Below are positions 32,784 through 40,314 of a stretch of DNA of 54,806 bases, in pieces. Source of the stretch: an uncultured Eubacterium sp. (GTDB taxonomy: Bacteria > Bacillota > Clostridia > Peptostreptococcales > Anaerovoracaceae). The stretch covers positions 1-54,806 of the forward strand of contig CAJJPZ010000002.1 in the NCBI GenBank assembly GCA_905193765.1, in the 5' to 3' direction. Both the position numbers and the translations under genes were made by a program. Within the stretch, counting starts at the first letter, position 1. Every line of letters starts with the position of its first letter. The notes beneath the pieces are model-generated. The model did not search any database. It was not told the DNA's origin and saw nothing but the letters and a program-made list of their open reading frames with translations.

Positions 32784-33443
32784 ATGAGCGTATCATTCAG
32801 ACTTTTGAAGAAGCTAAATTACTTTTCCCTTGATGTGGATTTTGCCATGGGCAATGAACTCCTGGTCATAGAAGGAGTCTCCGGAGCAGGGAAGACTACG
32901 ATCCTGAACTGTCTTGCAGGTATAGCTGTTCCGGATGAGGGTGAAATCATTGTTGACGAAAGACTTATTTTCAGTCATACTGATAAGGTGAATGTTCCGG
33001 CTGAAAAGAGGAATATCGGCTATCTTTTCCAGAACTATGCGCTTTTCCCGCATATGACCGTGAAGCAGAACGTGCTTTACGGTCTGAAGAACAGGAAGGA
33101 GTACTGGAGGAAAGCTGAAAAAAAGGAACTGCTGGAGTATGCCGGATATATGATGGAGACCTTAGGGATCTCACATCTTGCAGATAAAAACTCCATGGCG
33201 ATCTCCGGGGGAGAAAAACAGCGTGTGGCTCTGGCGAGAGCAATGGTGACGAAACCGTCGCTGCTGCTTCTTGACGAGCCGTTTTCAGCTCTCGATGAGA
33301 ATACGAAGAACAGGATATACGACGAGTTCATGGCGTTCAGAGAAACGCTTAAGATCCCTACGATACTGATAACTCACAACCATCGTGAGGCGGAGCTTTT
33401 TGCAGATAAAAACATAACTCTGAAGGAAGGTAAGGTAGTATAA
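32784..33443 (+). CDS. modC: Molybdate ABC transporter ATPase, lacking the TOBE domain
   Basis: A 219-residue ATPase with Walker A GVSGAGKTT, Q-loop YLFQNYALFPHMTV, signature ISGGEKQR, Walker B LLLLDEPFSALD and the switch histidine in LITHNHREAE. The ATG at 32784 has GAGGTGA upstream; an in-frame earlier start overlaps modB and lacks family homology. Typical ModC proteins are about 350 residues with a C-terminal molybdate-sensing TOBE pair; that part is absent here, so substrate feedback inhibition is probably missing. The moeA-like gene starts one base after its stop. Confidence 0.94.
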   Translation: MSVSFRLLKKLNYFSLDVDFAMGNELLVIEGVSGAGKTTILNCLAGIAVPDEGEIIVDERLIFSHTDKVNVPAEKRNIGYLFQNYALFPHMTVKQNVLYGLKNRKEYWRKAEKKELLEYAGYMMETLGISHLADKNSMAISGGEKQRVALARAMVTKPSLLLLDEPFSALDENTKNRIYDEFMAFRETLKIPTILITHNHREAELFADKNITLKEGKVV

Positions 33444-33444
33444 A

Positions 33445-34464
33445 ATGAAGGAAGTAGCTGTAGAGCAGGCGGTGGGTACCGTACTGGCTCATGACCTGAC
33501 GCAGATAATCCCGGGTGAGTATAAAGGTGCCAAGTTCAAAAAAGGCCATGTGATAACAGAAGAGGACATACCGGTGCTCCTTTCCATGGGAAAGAGACAT
33601 CTATTCGTTCTCGAGAAAGATGATGACGATGTCCATGAAAATGAGGCGGCATACAGGATAGCTTCCCGCGCTGCGGGCAAAGGAATAGATCTGACGGAGC
33701 CATCGGAAGGCAAGATCGAGCTGCGGGCAGCAGTGGACGGGCTCCTGAAGATAGACAGGGAGAGGCTTTTTGAGCTGGTTTCCCAGGATGAGATAATGTT
33801 CGCTACGATACATGAGAATGTCGTGGTGGGAAAAGGGGACAAGCTGGCAGGTACCAGGATAATCCCTCTTTTTGTGGCGGAGTCCGTGATGCAGACCGCA
33901 GAAAAGATTCTTGAGGACGGACCGCTGGTGGAGATCGTTCCTCTTAAAGAGATGAAAGTAGGCGTCGTGACCACCGGAAGTGAAGTATACAACGGCATCA
34001 TAGAAGATGCTTTCGGACCGGTGCTGGTAAAGAAATTCGGAGCACTGGGCAGCAAGGTCGAAAAGCAGCTTTTCGCGGATGATGATGATGACATGATAGC
34101 TGACTGCATCAGACAGCTTGTGGACGAAGGTATGGATATCATCGGTATCACGGGCGGCATGTCTGTGGATCCGGATGACAGGACGCCTTCGGGCATAAGG
34201 CGCGCAGGCGGCGAAGTGGTGAGCTATGGCGCTCCGGTACTGCCGGGAGCGATGTTCATGATGTCTTATATAGGCGACGTGCCGGTGGTGGGACTGCCGG
34301 GATGTGTCATGTACAGCCGCACCAGCATATTCGATCTGATCGTGCCGAGACTTCTGGCAGGCGAGAGGATCACCAAGAAAGATATAAACAGACTGGCTCA
34401 CGGCGGGCTGTGTCTGAACTGTGAGACCTGCACATATCCTGCATGCGGGTTCGGGAAAGCATAG
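33445..34464 (+). CDS. MoeA-like molybdopterin-binding protein with Cys-rich tail
   Basis: A 339-residue protein. The C-terminal two-thirds has the MoaB/Mog-type molybdopterin-binding fold: KVGVVTTGSEVYNGIIED, DIIGITGGMSVDPDDRTPSG, and PVLPGAMFMMSYIGDVPVVG before GLPGCVMYS. The N-terminal part (AVGTVLAHDLTQIIPGEYKG, FKKGHVITEEDIP) matches MoeA domain 1. The last 20 residues are a Cys-rich tail, CLNCETCTYPACGFGK, which may bind a metal or cluster. Starts one base after modC. Likely role: inserting molybdenum (or selenium/tungsten handling) in cofactor assembly. Confidence 0.9.
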   Translation: MKEVAVEQAVGTVLAHDLTQIIPGEYKGAKFKKGHVITEEDIPVLLSMGKRHLFVLEKDDDDVHENEAAYRIASRAAGKGIDLTEPSEGKIELRAAVDGLLKIDRERLFELVSQDEIMFATIHENVVVGKGDKLAGTRIIPLFVAESVMQTAEKILEDGPLVEIVPLKEMKVGVVTTGSEVYNGIIEDAFGPVLVKKFGALGSKVEKQLFADDDDDMIADCIRQLVDEGMDIIGITGGMSVDPDDRTPSGIRRAGGEVVSYGAPVLPGAMFMMSYIGDVPVVGLPGCVMYSRTSIFDLIVPRLLAGERITKKDINRLAHGGLCLNCETCTYPACGFGKA

Positions 34465-34480
34465 GTGATAAAAAGAAAGA

Positions 34481-35224
34481 ATGGAAAACAAGGACAAGGA
34501 TCGTACGATTTTGTATTCTTTCAGGGCATCACTGCCGATAATGGCCGGATATGTGGTTCTGGGGCTGGGCTTCGGCCTTCTGCTCCAGAGCAAAGGCTAC
34601 GGATGGTGGTGGGCGACATTCATGAGTGTCATAGTATATGCCGGATCGATGCAGTACGTTGCCATAGATCTCCTTGCAGGAGGTGCATCACTGATCACTA
34701 CGGCTCTGATGACAGTGATGGTCAATATAAGACACCTTTTTTACGGTGTCACGATGATAGAAAAGTATAAAGGTACAGGACGAAAAAAACCGTACCTTAT
34801 TTTTGCGTTGACGGACGAAACTTTCTCACTGGTGTGTTCTGCCGATCTGCCGGAGAATGTAGACCGGAAACGATACTATTTTTTCGTGTCTATGTTCGAC
34901 CAGATATACTGGGTGGCGGGGAGCACCATCGGAGCAGTCCTGGGGGATGTGATACCTTTCGATACGACAGGTATCGATTTTTCCATGACGGCGCTGTTCA
35001 TAGTGATCTTCGTGGAACAGTGGGAAAAGGCCGACAGCCATATCCCGGCGCTGACAGGCGTTGTGATAACTGTCCTGTGCCTGCTGATATTCGGCCACGA
35101 CAATTTCCTGATACCGTCGATGATAGCTATAACTGTGGCCCTCTTTATAGAAAAACGCTGGATAGGGGACGGCGGTGCCGGTACTCCTGATGAAAAGAAC
35201 GAGGAGGGAGGTACCGTGTCATGA
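34481..35224 (+). CDS. azlC: Branched-chain amino acid exporter, large subunit
   Basis: A 247-residue membrane protein with about six to seven helices. Recognised by SFRASLPIMAGYVVLGLGFG, AGSMQYVAIDLLAGGA, and NIRHLFYGVTMIEKYKG, then FALTDETFSL, the AzlC pattern. With AzlD it forms the AzlCD exporter of leucine, isoleucine and valine, often with azaleucine resistance. It overlaps azlD by four bases (ATGA), consistent with coupled subunits, and lies 16 bases after the molybdenum block without an obvious terminator. Confidence 0.94.
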   Translation: MENKDKDRTILYSFRASLPIMAGYVVLGLGFGLLLQSKGYGWWWATFMSVIVYAGSMQYVAIDLLAGGASLITTALMTVMVNIRHLFYGVTMIEKYKGTGRKKPYLIFALTDETFSLVCSADLPENVDRKRYYFFVSMFDQIYWVAGSTIGAVLGDVIPFDTTGIDFSMTALFIVIFVEQWEKADSHIPALTGVVITVLCLLIFGHDNFLIPSMIAITVALFIEKRWIGDGGAGTPDEKNEEGGTVS

Positions 35225-35547
35225 TAGACTATAATCACAGTCTGCTGATCATCCTTGTGGCTGCGGCGGTGACGTTCCTGATAAGAGCACTTCCGTTCAT
35301 ACTGTTCAGGGGAAGCACGCCTGCGTCTGTGGTGTACCTCAGCAACGTGCTGCCCTACGCTATAATGGGTATGCTGGTGGTGTACTGCCTGAAGTCCACT
35401 CCGGTGCTGGAATCGCCTCACGGCCTGCCGGAAATGATCTCGGTTACTCTGATAATAGTGCTGCACAAATGGAAGCACAACACACTGCTGTCCATAGTCT
35501 CAGGAACGGTGGTATACATGCTGCTGATCCAGCTGGTGTTCGCCTGA
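35221..35547 (+). CDS. azlD: Branched-chain amino acid exporter, small subunit
   Basis: A 108-residue protein with four helices. FLIRALPFILFRG near residue 20, VVYLSNVLPYAIMGMLVVYCL and VTLIIVLHKWKHNTLLSIV are the AzlD signature. Starts within the azlC stop codon. Acts as the partner of AzlC at the membrane. Confidence 0.93.
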   Translation: MIDYNHSLLIILVAAAVTFLIRALPFILFRGSTPASVVYLSNVLPYAIMGMLVVYCLKSTPVLESPHGLPEMISVTLIIVLHKWKHNTLLSIVSGTVVYMLLIQLVFA

Positions 35548-35656
35548 ACTCCTCCGAAATCCCACTGATATACATACTCAGAAAGCCTGTGAAAAAACTT
35601 GAGATAAAATGAAAAAAATTGTGTCAATCGTTTTTCAAAACATATTAAAATATCTG

Positions 35657-35685
35657 TTGACACTTGTTGTGATCGGACGTATAAT
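35657..35685 (+). promoter_or_regulatory. Consensus sigma-A promoter
   Basis: TTGACA (35657-35662), exactly 17 bases, TATAAT (35680-35685). One of the strongest-looking promoters in the window; it fires into a leader without a long reading frame. Confidence 0.85.
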
Positions 35686-35691
35686 TATTAA

Positions 35692-35932
35692 CATAACAGT
35701 CGGCAGGAAGCTGGCAAATATGCAGTAGCATTATACAGACAGAATAGTATTTTTATTATATAGGAGATATCGTTTTGGGTATTTCCGGACTATCAGCAAA
35801 AGTTTCATATGAAAATATGGTGTAAAACCACTTTTGTTATTTGATGATCAATAATTGAATAATTCAGCGAATACATATCACGAAGATATATTTCCTTTTT
35901 AAGAAAAGAAGGATGATGTCTTCGTTTTTTTG
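35692..35932 (+). ncRNA. Terminated leader or small RNA before a small membrane protein gene
   Basis: Between the consensus promoter and a terminator (ACGAAGA at 35880-35886 pairs with TCTTCGT at 35919-35925, then T residues) lie about 240 bases. Only a tiny frame is visible: AGGAGA (35762-35767) before TTG at 35775, coding 16 residues (start MGISGLSAKV) and stopping at 35825. A 12-base palindrome TTTCATATGAAA follows. The unit could be an attenuated leader of the 35992 gene, which has its own ribosome site 40 bases further on, or an independent RNA. No known class recognised. Confidence 0.5.
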
Positions 35933-35991
35933 TTTGTATATGAGGCTGTGATCAAAGTCAATATCACATTATTTTAAAGGAGGATCATAAA

Positions 35992-36336
35992 ATGGCTTGT
36001 TTTTTAGTATCAGCTGCAGAAGCAGTTGTCGTTACAGCAGCAAAGAAGACGGTGGATTCAAAACCGGAGGAAGCTGGTAAGATCTCATTTGCAAGGAAAC
36101 TCAGATGGCTTGCGAACATGCTCTGGGGCGCTTCGCTGATGTGGCTGGGAGACGCTATATTCGAGTATGCGGAGTTGAAGGCAGAATATTTCTCACCGGC
36201 AACGGCAGATATGATAAATGACGGATTCCTGGGACTTTCGGTCATCGCCCTTGCAATGGTTATCTGGGTGGCATATATATTGATAAAGGACCCAAAAGGA
36301 ACAGTAAGAGGGATTCTGTTCAAAACAACAAAGTAA
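35992..36336 (+). CDS. Small membrane protein of unknown function
   Basis: A 114-residue protein with a hydrophobic N-terminus (MACFLVSAAEAVVVTAAKK), a cytoplasmic stretch, a membrane segment WLANMLWGASLMWLGDAIF and a second one FLGLSVIALAMVIWVAYIL before a basic tail. AAAGGAGGAT lies seven bases before the ATG. It follows the promoter/leader/terminator unit and ends before another terminator-like hairpin, so it stands alone. I do not recognise the family; two to three helices and no catalytic residues. A link with the upstream leader RNA control is the most useful clue. Confidence 0.7.
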   Translation: MACFLVSAAEAVVVTAAKKTVDSKPEEAGKISFARKLRWLANMLWGASLMWLGDAIFEYAELKAEYFSPATADMINDGFLGLSVIALAMVIWVAYILIKDPKGTVRGILFKTTK

Positions 36337-36357
36337 GATAAGAAAAATATAATCCAT

Positions 36358-36400
36358 AAAAAATCAGTCATGCTGTATGTTGAAGTATGGCTGGTTTTTT
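36358..36400 (+). terminator. Terminator of the small membrane protein gene
   Basis: AAATCAG and CAT (36361-36371) pair with ATG and CTGGTTT (36387-36397), with one bulge and one wobble, then T residues. Confidence 0.6.
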
Positions 36401-36424
36401 ATATGACGCTTTTGCTTTATGATA

Positions 36425-36454
36425 TTGACAGTAAAGGTGCTATATGTTTATAAT
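36425..36454 (+). promoter_or_regulatory. Promoter of the FMN riboswitch/ribU unit
   Basis: TTGACA (36425-36430), 18 bases, TATAAT (36449-36454); predicted start a few bases before the riboswitch. Confidence 0.75.
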
Positions 36455-36470
36455 AAATATATGAAAATCT

Positions 36471-36616
36471 GTTTCAGGGCGAGGTGGAAGTCCTCACCGG
36501 TGGTGGTCTGCCAAGGCAGCAAGTCCACGAGCGGATGCAGCGTAGCGCGATGACAGCTGCAGATGCCGAACGGGTGTGAATCCTGTACCGACGGTCATAG
36601 TCCGGATGAAAGAAAC
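36471..36616 (+). promoter_or_regulatory. FMN riboswitch (RFN element)
   Basis: Outer stem GTTTC (36471-36475) with GAAAC (36612-36616). Inside are the conserved blocks AGGGCGAGGTGGAAGTCC, TCACCGGTGGT, GAGCGGATGCAG, GTGAATCCTGTACCGACGGT and AGTCCGGATGAAAG in the correct order. FMN binding would favour the terminator at 36654-36680 and switch off ribU. High confidence from the conserved core. Confidence 0.97.
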
Positions 36617-36653
36617 GAGAATTCTTGGCATGTATTTAAGTGAGAGTTTTTGG

Positions 36654-36680
36654 CCCCGGAAATATATTTTCCGGGGTTTT
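36654..36680 (+). terminator. Riboswitch-controlled terminator
   Basis: CCCCGGAAA (36654-36662) pairs with TTTCCGGGG (36668-36676), then TTTT. Expression platform of the FMN riboswitch. Confidence 0.85.
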
Positions 36681-36769
36681 CAGTTGCATGCATCGCTGCA
36701 GTGCCGCTGAAACCTGTGCAACAGATTCCTGTCATCATTATAACATCACTATCCAGGAGGAATTTGAAA

Positions 36770-37309
36770 ATGAATCACAAACACAAGACAGTCGTATTAG
36801 CTAAAATGGGGATGCTGGTAGCTATATCCATAGTTCTGGTGGCGATAATCCATTTCCCTATATTCCCTGCAGTAGCTTTTATGGAGTATGACCCTGCAGA
36901 TATACCTATCCTGATCGGCACGTTCGCGTTCGGACCTGTAGCGGGAATTATCCTGACTGTAGTTACATCTGTGATACAGGGAGTAACTGTCAGCGCAGGA
37001 AGCGGTGTATACGGGATCATAATGCATATAATAGCAACAGGTGTACTGGTCATTGTTGCCGGCACGATATACAAGTTCAACAAGACGAGAAAAGGTGCGG
37101 TAATAGCTCTTATCGCAGGGATCCTGGCAATGACAGCAGCAATGATGGGAGCCAATATGATAATAACACCGATATTCATGGGAGTACCGAGAAGTGTAGT
37201 ATGGGATCTCATGCCGTTCATCGCAGCATTCAACCTCGTCAAGGCAGGTGTGAATGCACTTGTGACATTCCTGCTCTACAAGAGAGTGTCGGCATTCCTG
37301 CACAGATAG
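36770..37309 (+). CDS. ribU: Riboflavin ECF transporter S component
   Basis: A 179-residue membrane protein with about five to six helices. The family pattern is visible in KMGMLVAISIVLVAIIHFPI, FMEYDPADIPILIGTFAFGP, QGVTVSAGSGVYGIIMHI and IMGVPRSVVWDLMPFIAAFN (first letter from the sequence FMGVP). RibU captures riboflavin and works with the shared ECF energy-coupling module encoded elsewhere. The ATG at 36770 has AGGAGGAA seven bases upstream; the frame is open further 5' but there overlaps the terminator. Control by the FMN riboswitch confirms the substrate. Confidence 0.95.
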   Translation: MNHKHKTVVLAKMGMLVAISIVLVAIIHFPIFPAVAFMEYDPADIPILIGTFAFGPVAGIILTVVTSVIQGVTVSAGSGVYGIIMHIIATGVLVIVAGTIYKFNKTRKGAVIALIAGILAMTAAMMGANMIITPIFMGVPRSVVWDLMPFIAAFNLVKAGVNALVTFLLYKRVSAFLHR

Positions 37310-37388
37310 ATGAACAAACAGGCAGGAGACTGCATATTTATCGTTTTATGCTGAAAAAACCGATCACTTGTGGTACAATAATAAAGTT

Positions 37389-37814
37389 ATGAAAGAAAAA
37401 GTGATCATTATCAGAAACGAGTCAGAGACAGAAAAATTCGGTATCGAACTTGCCGGAAAACTGGATCCGGGAGCAGTGATAGCTCTGGAAGGCGATCTGG
37501 GGACGGGCAAGACGACACTGACAAAATCAATAGCACGGGGACTTGGTATAGACGACGTCATAACAAGTCCTACTTTTAATATCGTCAAGGAGTACAGAAG
37601 TGGCAGACTGCCTCTGTTCCATTTTGATGTGTATCGCATCGGCGATGTGGATGAAATGTATGAGATCGGCTACGAGGAATATTTTTACGGCGACGGAGTA
37701 TGTATCGTCGAGTGGGCGGATCTCATCGAGGATATCATACCGGATGACGCCATAAGGATACGGATAGAGTACGGCGATAAAGAAGGAGAACGTATATACA
37801 GATGTACATTTTAG
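37389..37814 (+). CDS. tsaE: tRNA t6A synthesis ATPase
   Basis: A 141-residue P-loop protein. Walker A is GDLGTGKTT, followed by ITSPTFNIVKEY, HFDVYRI and IVEWADLIED, the TsaE signature. It works with TsaB and TsaD to add threonylcarbamoyl to A37 of ANN-decoding tRNAs. I choose ATG 37389; a start 21 bases upstream is possible but would precede the likely promoter's transcript start (TACAAT near 37373). Overlaps tsaB by 13 bases. Confidence 0.95.
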   Translation: MKEKVIIIRNESETEKFGIELAGKLDPGAVIALEGDLGTGKTTLTKSIARGLGIDDVITSPTFNIVKEYRSGRLPLFHFDVYRIGDVDEMYEIGYEEYFYGDGVCIVEWADLIEDIIPDDAIRIRIEYGDKEGERIYRCTF

Positions 37815-38533
37815 GTATTGAAACGACGGGCGCTTTCGCATCAGTGGCGCTTGTGAGAGACGAGGTCACAGTGCAGGAAATACACGGCAGCGACAGATTC
37901 TCACATCTTCAGAATCTGATGCCCCAGGTGGAGAAAGTGCTGAAGGACAGCGGATCGACATTAGACGATATAGACCTGATAGCAGTATCTGCAGGGCCTG
38001 GCTCCTTTACAGGGATACGTATCGGCGTGTCATCTGCCAGGGCGCTGTCCCAGATAACAGGGATACCATGTGTTGCGGTATCGAGTCTTGAATCACTGGC
38101 GCTGAATGCTGCGGACACTGCGGCAGAAGAGACGCTCATATGCCCGATGCTGGACGCCAGGCGACAGCAGATATACGGCGGAGGATATTTCATCAGAGAC
38201 GGTCGTCCCGTTGAAGAAGTCAAAGCAGGCCCATACACCGTGGGGGAATTCCTTGAGATCGTGTCAGGATATGAGAATATAATGCTGCTGGGTGACGGGA
38301 TAGACAAATACGGGGATATCATAGAGGAAATCAGGCCGAGGGGAACAGAGACAGCCCCCGAGAGCATAAGATATCAGGATGCTGTTTCTGCAGCGAAGAC
38401 AGGAGCGGCAGTATTTGCTGAAAGAGGCAGCCTCACATATGACCAGGTGGAGCCTGAGTATATGAGGATACCGGAAGCTGAGCGCAAACTGCGTGAGAAA
38501 CAGGCGCAGGAGCGCAGTAACGAAAAGGTGTGA
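37802..38533 (+). CDS. tsaB: tRNA t6A synthesis protein TsaB
   Basis: A 243-residue ASKHA-fold protein, start MYILGIETTGAFASVAL, with SRFSHLQNLMPQVEKVL-like segment (DRFSHLQNLMP) and the signature ISAGPGSFTGIRIGVS (here VSAGPGSFTGIRIG). It is an inactive paralogue of TsaD that forms the TsaBD dimer. The C-terminal 100 residues are the variable region. Overlaps tsaE by 13 bases and is five bases from rimI: a tightly packed operon. Confidence 0.95.
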   Translation: MYILGIETTGAFASVALVRDEVTVQEIHGSDRFSHLQNLMPQVEKVLKDSGSTLDDIDLIAVSAGPGSFTGIRIGVSSARALSQITGIPCVAVSSLESLALNAADTAAEETLICPMLDARRQQIYGGGYFIRDGRPVEEVKAGPYTVGEFLEIVSGYENIMLLGDGIDKYGDIIEEIRPRGTETAPESIRYQDAVSAAKTGAAVFAERGSLTYDQVEPEYMRIPEAERKLREKQAQERSNEKV

Positions 38534-38537
38534 CATA

Positions 38538-39005
38538 ATGGCGGATGTGATAGTCAGACAGGCGTCACTGGACGACGTTGAAGATATATACAGGATAGAA
38601 AAACTGTGCTTTCCTGATCCATGGAGCAGGGATGCGCTGAATTACGAGCTGGGGGAGAACCCGAGAGCATTTTATATCGTGGCAGAGCTGGGCGGTGATA
38701 TCGTAGGCTATGCCGGGCTCTGGTGGATCATGGATGAAGGCCATATCACGAATGTGGCCGTGATGCCGGGATTCCGGAACAGGAAGATCGCATCGGGGAT
38801 AATACACACGATGATAGATTTTACCACATCGGAGGGGATAAGACATCATACCCTGGAGGTCAGACGATCCAATGAAGCAGCTATAGGGCTTTATGAAAAA
38901 TTCGGATTCCGGGTGGAAGGCGTCAGGAAAGGATATTACCTGAACAACGGCGAGGACGCCATGATAATGTGGCGTCACGAAGAGGAAAATGCCGCAGCGG
39001 AATAA
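38538..39005 (+). CDS. rimI: Ribosomal-protein-alanine N-acetyltransferase
   Basis: A 155-residue GNAT enzyme. MADVIVRQASLDDVEDIYRI start, acceptor region CFPDPWSRDALNYEL, the acetyl-CoA loop NVAVMPGFRNRKIASGIIH (Q/R-x-x-G/A form), and EVRRSNEAAIGLYEKFGFRV are the RimI signature. The ATG at 38538 follows AAAGGTG. Usually acetylates the N-terminal alanine of ribosomal protein S18. Often linked with tsaB/tsaD as here. Confidence 0.93.
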   Translation: MADVIVRQASLDDVEDIYRIEKLCFPDPWSRDALNYELGENPRAFYIVAELGGDIVGYAGLWWIMDEGHITNVAVMPGFRNRKIASGIIHTMIDFTTSEGIRHHTLEVRRSNEAAIGLYEKFGFRVEGVRKGYYLNNGEDAMIMWRHEEENAAAE

Positions 39006-39064
39006 AAACGATGCCGTATGCAGATAATATGTTTTGAAATATTTATCTGATCAGGAGGCATCTT

Positions 39065-39244
39065 ATGGAACAGTTTTCAGGAGATAATATGAATGTCGTG
39101 TCGGCGCCGTGCAGGAAATTCTCGAGGAGACATGATTTCGACATGTTCAGCATGAGCAGCTACATGTCATGCGAGAACTGCAGACATCTGAACGGAGACA
39201 ACCAGTGCGGTATCAAGATCGAAGAAGGACGAAACGAACAATGA
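39065..39244 (+). CDS. Small cysteine-containing protein in the tsa operon
   Basis: A 59-residue protein with AGGAGG before the ATG and a stop that overlaps the tsaD start (ATGA). It is soluble, starting MEQFSGDNMNVVSAPCRKF, and has CENCRHLNGDNQCGIKI near the end, a C-x2-C-x8-C pattern, plus one earlier Cys. That could bind zinc or a metal. Position between rimI and tsaD in a conserved operon and the coupling overlap argue that it is real and has a role linked to t6A synthesis or redox control. No family recognised; it is too short for automatic gene callers to be reliable. Confidence 0.7.
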   Translation: MEQFSGDNMNVVSAPCRKFSRRHDFDMFSMSSYMSCENCRHLNGDNQCGIKIEEGRNEQ

Positions 39245-40260
39245 AGGATGGAAAAAAAGTAACACTTGCAATCGAATCGAGCTGTGACGAGACAGCGGCG
39301 GCTGTGATGCTGGATGGACGTGAAGTCCTGTCCAGTATCATTTCGTCACAGATAGATATACATAAACTTTACGGAGGAGTGGTGCCGGAGATAGCTTCGA
39401 GACATCATCTTGAGAATGTGAACATGGTGGTGGATCAGGCTCTGCAAGAGGCAGGGATCACATTTGATGATGTTGACATGATAGGGGTGACATACGGTCC
39501 GGGACTGGTGGGAGCGCTGCTCATAGGACTGGCCACAGCCAAGGCGTATGCGCTGGCGTCGGGCAAACCGCTGATAGGTGTGCACCACATACACGGCCAT
39601 ATATGCGCCAACTACATCGAACACAGGGATCTGGAGCCTCCGTTCATGGCTCTTGTCATCTCCGGGGGACATACCAATATAGTCGAGGTGACAGGATACA
39701 ACGAATGCCGCGTGCTGGGCGGCACCCGTGATGATGCGGCAGGCGAAGCCTACGACAAGGTGGCCCGTGTCCTGGGGCTGGGATACCCGGGAGGTCCGCT
39801 GATAGACAAGCTTGCAAAGGAAGGGGATCCTCATGCCGTGGAATTCAAGAGAGTGTTCCTGGAAAAGGGAAGCCTGGACTTCAGTTTCAGCGGCATCAAG
39901 ACAGGCGTGCTGAATTATATAAATTCGGAAAAACAGACAGGCAGGGAGATAAATACTGCCGATGTAGCCGCAAGCTTCCAGGCAGCAGTCCTGGATGTCA
40001 TAGTCGCCAAGACTGTTTCCGCAGCTGTCGATATGAACAAGGACAGGATAGTCATGGCAGGCGGAGTGGCGTCCAACAGTCGTCTCAGAGAGATGATGGA
40101 AAAGGAATGCAGCAGACACGGGATAAAACTGTATTATCCGTCGCCGATCCTTTGCACGGACAACGCGGCTATGATAGGATGCGCGGCGTACTACAGGTAT
40201 ATGGCGGGTCACAGGGACGATCTCACGATGGATGCAGTGCCTGATCTGAAGCTGGGCTGA
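39241..40260 (+). CDS. tsaD: tRNA N6-adenosine threonylcarbamoyltransferase
   Basis: A 339-residue TsaD. Hallmarks: LAIESSCDETAAAVMLDGRE, VGVTYGPGLVGALLIGL-like segment (here IGVTYGPGLVGALLIG), the metal-binding HHIHGH, SGGHTNIVE, and GYPGGPLIDKLA, ending with CTDNAAMIGCAAYYRY. It is the catalytic subunit that moves threonylcarbamoyl from the adenylate to tRNA. Its ATG overlaps the stop of the preceding small protein. The frame is open upstream, but homology and the overlap fix the start at 39241. Confidence 0.97.
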   Translation: MKDGKKVTLAIESSCDETAAAVMLDGREVLSSIISSQIDIHKLYGGVVPEIASRHHLENVNMVVDQALQEAGITFDDVDMIGVTYGPGLVGALLIGLATAKAYALASGKPLIGVHHIHGHICANYIEHRDLEPPFMALVISGGHTNIVEVTGYNECRVLGGTRDDAAGEAYDKVARVLGLGYPGGPLIDKLAKEGDPHAVEFKRVFLEKGSLDFSFSGIKTGVLNYINSEKQTGREINTADVAASFQAAVLDVIVAKTVSAAVDMNKDRIVMAGGVASNSRLREMMEKECSRHGIKLYYPSPILCTDNAAMIGCAAYYRYMAGHRDDLTMDAVPDLKLG

Positions 40261-40314
40261 GAATGGCCCGGCAGCATATGGAATAAATGATATTGTTATT
40301 ACGGTGAGGAGAAA

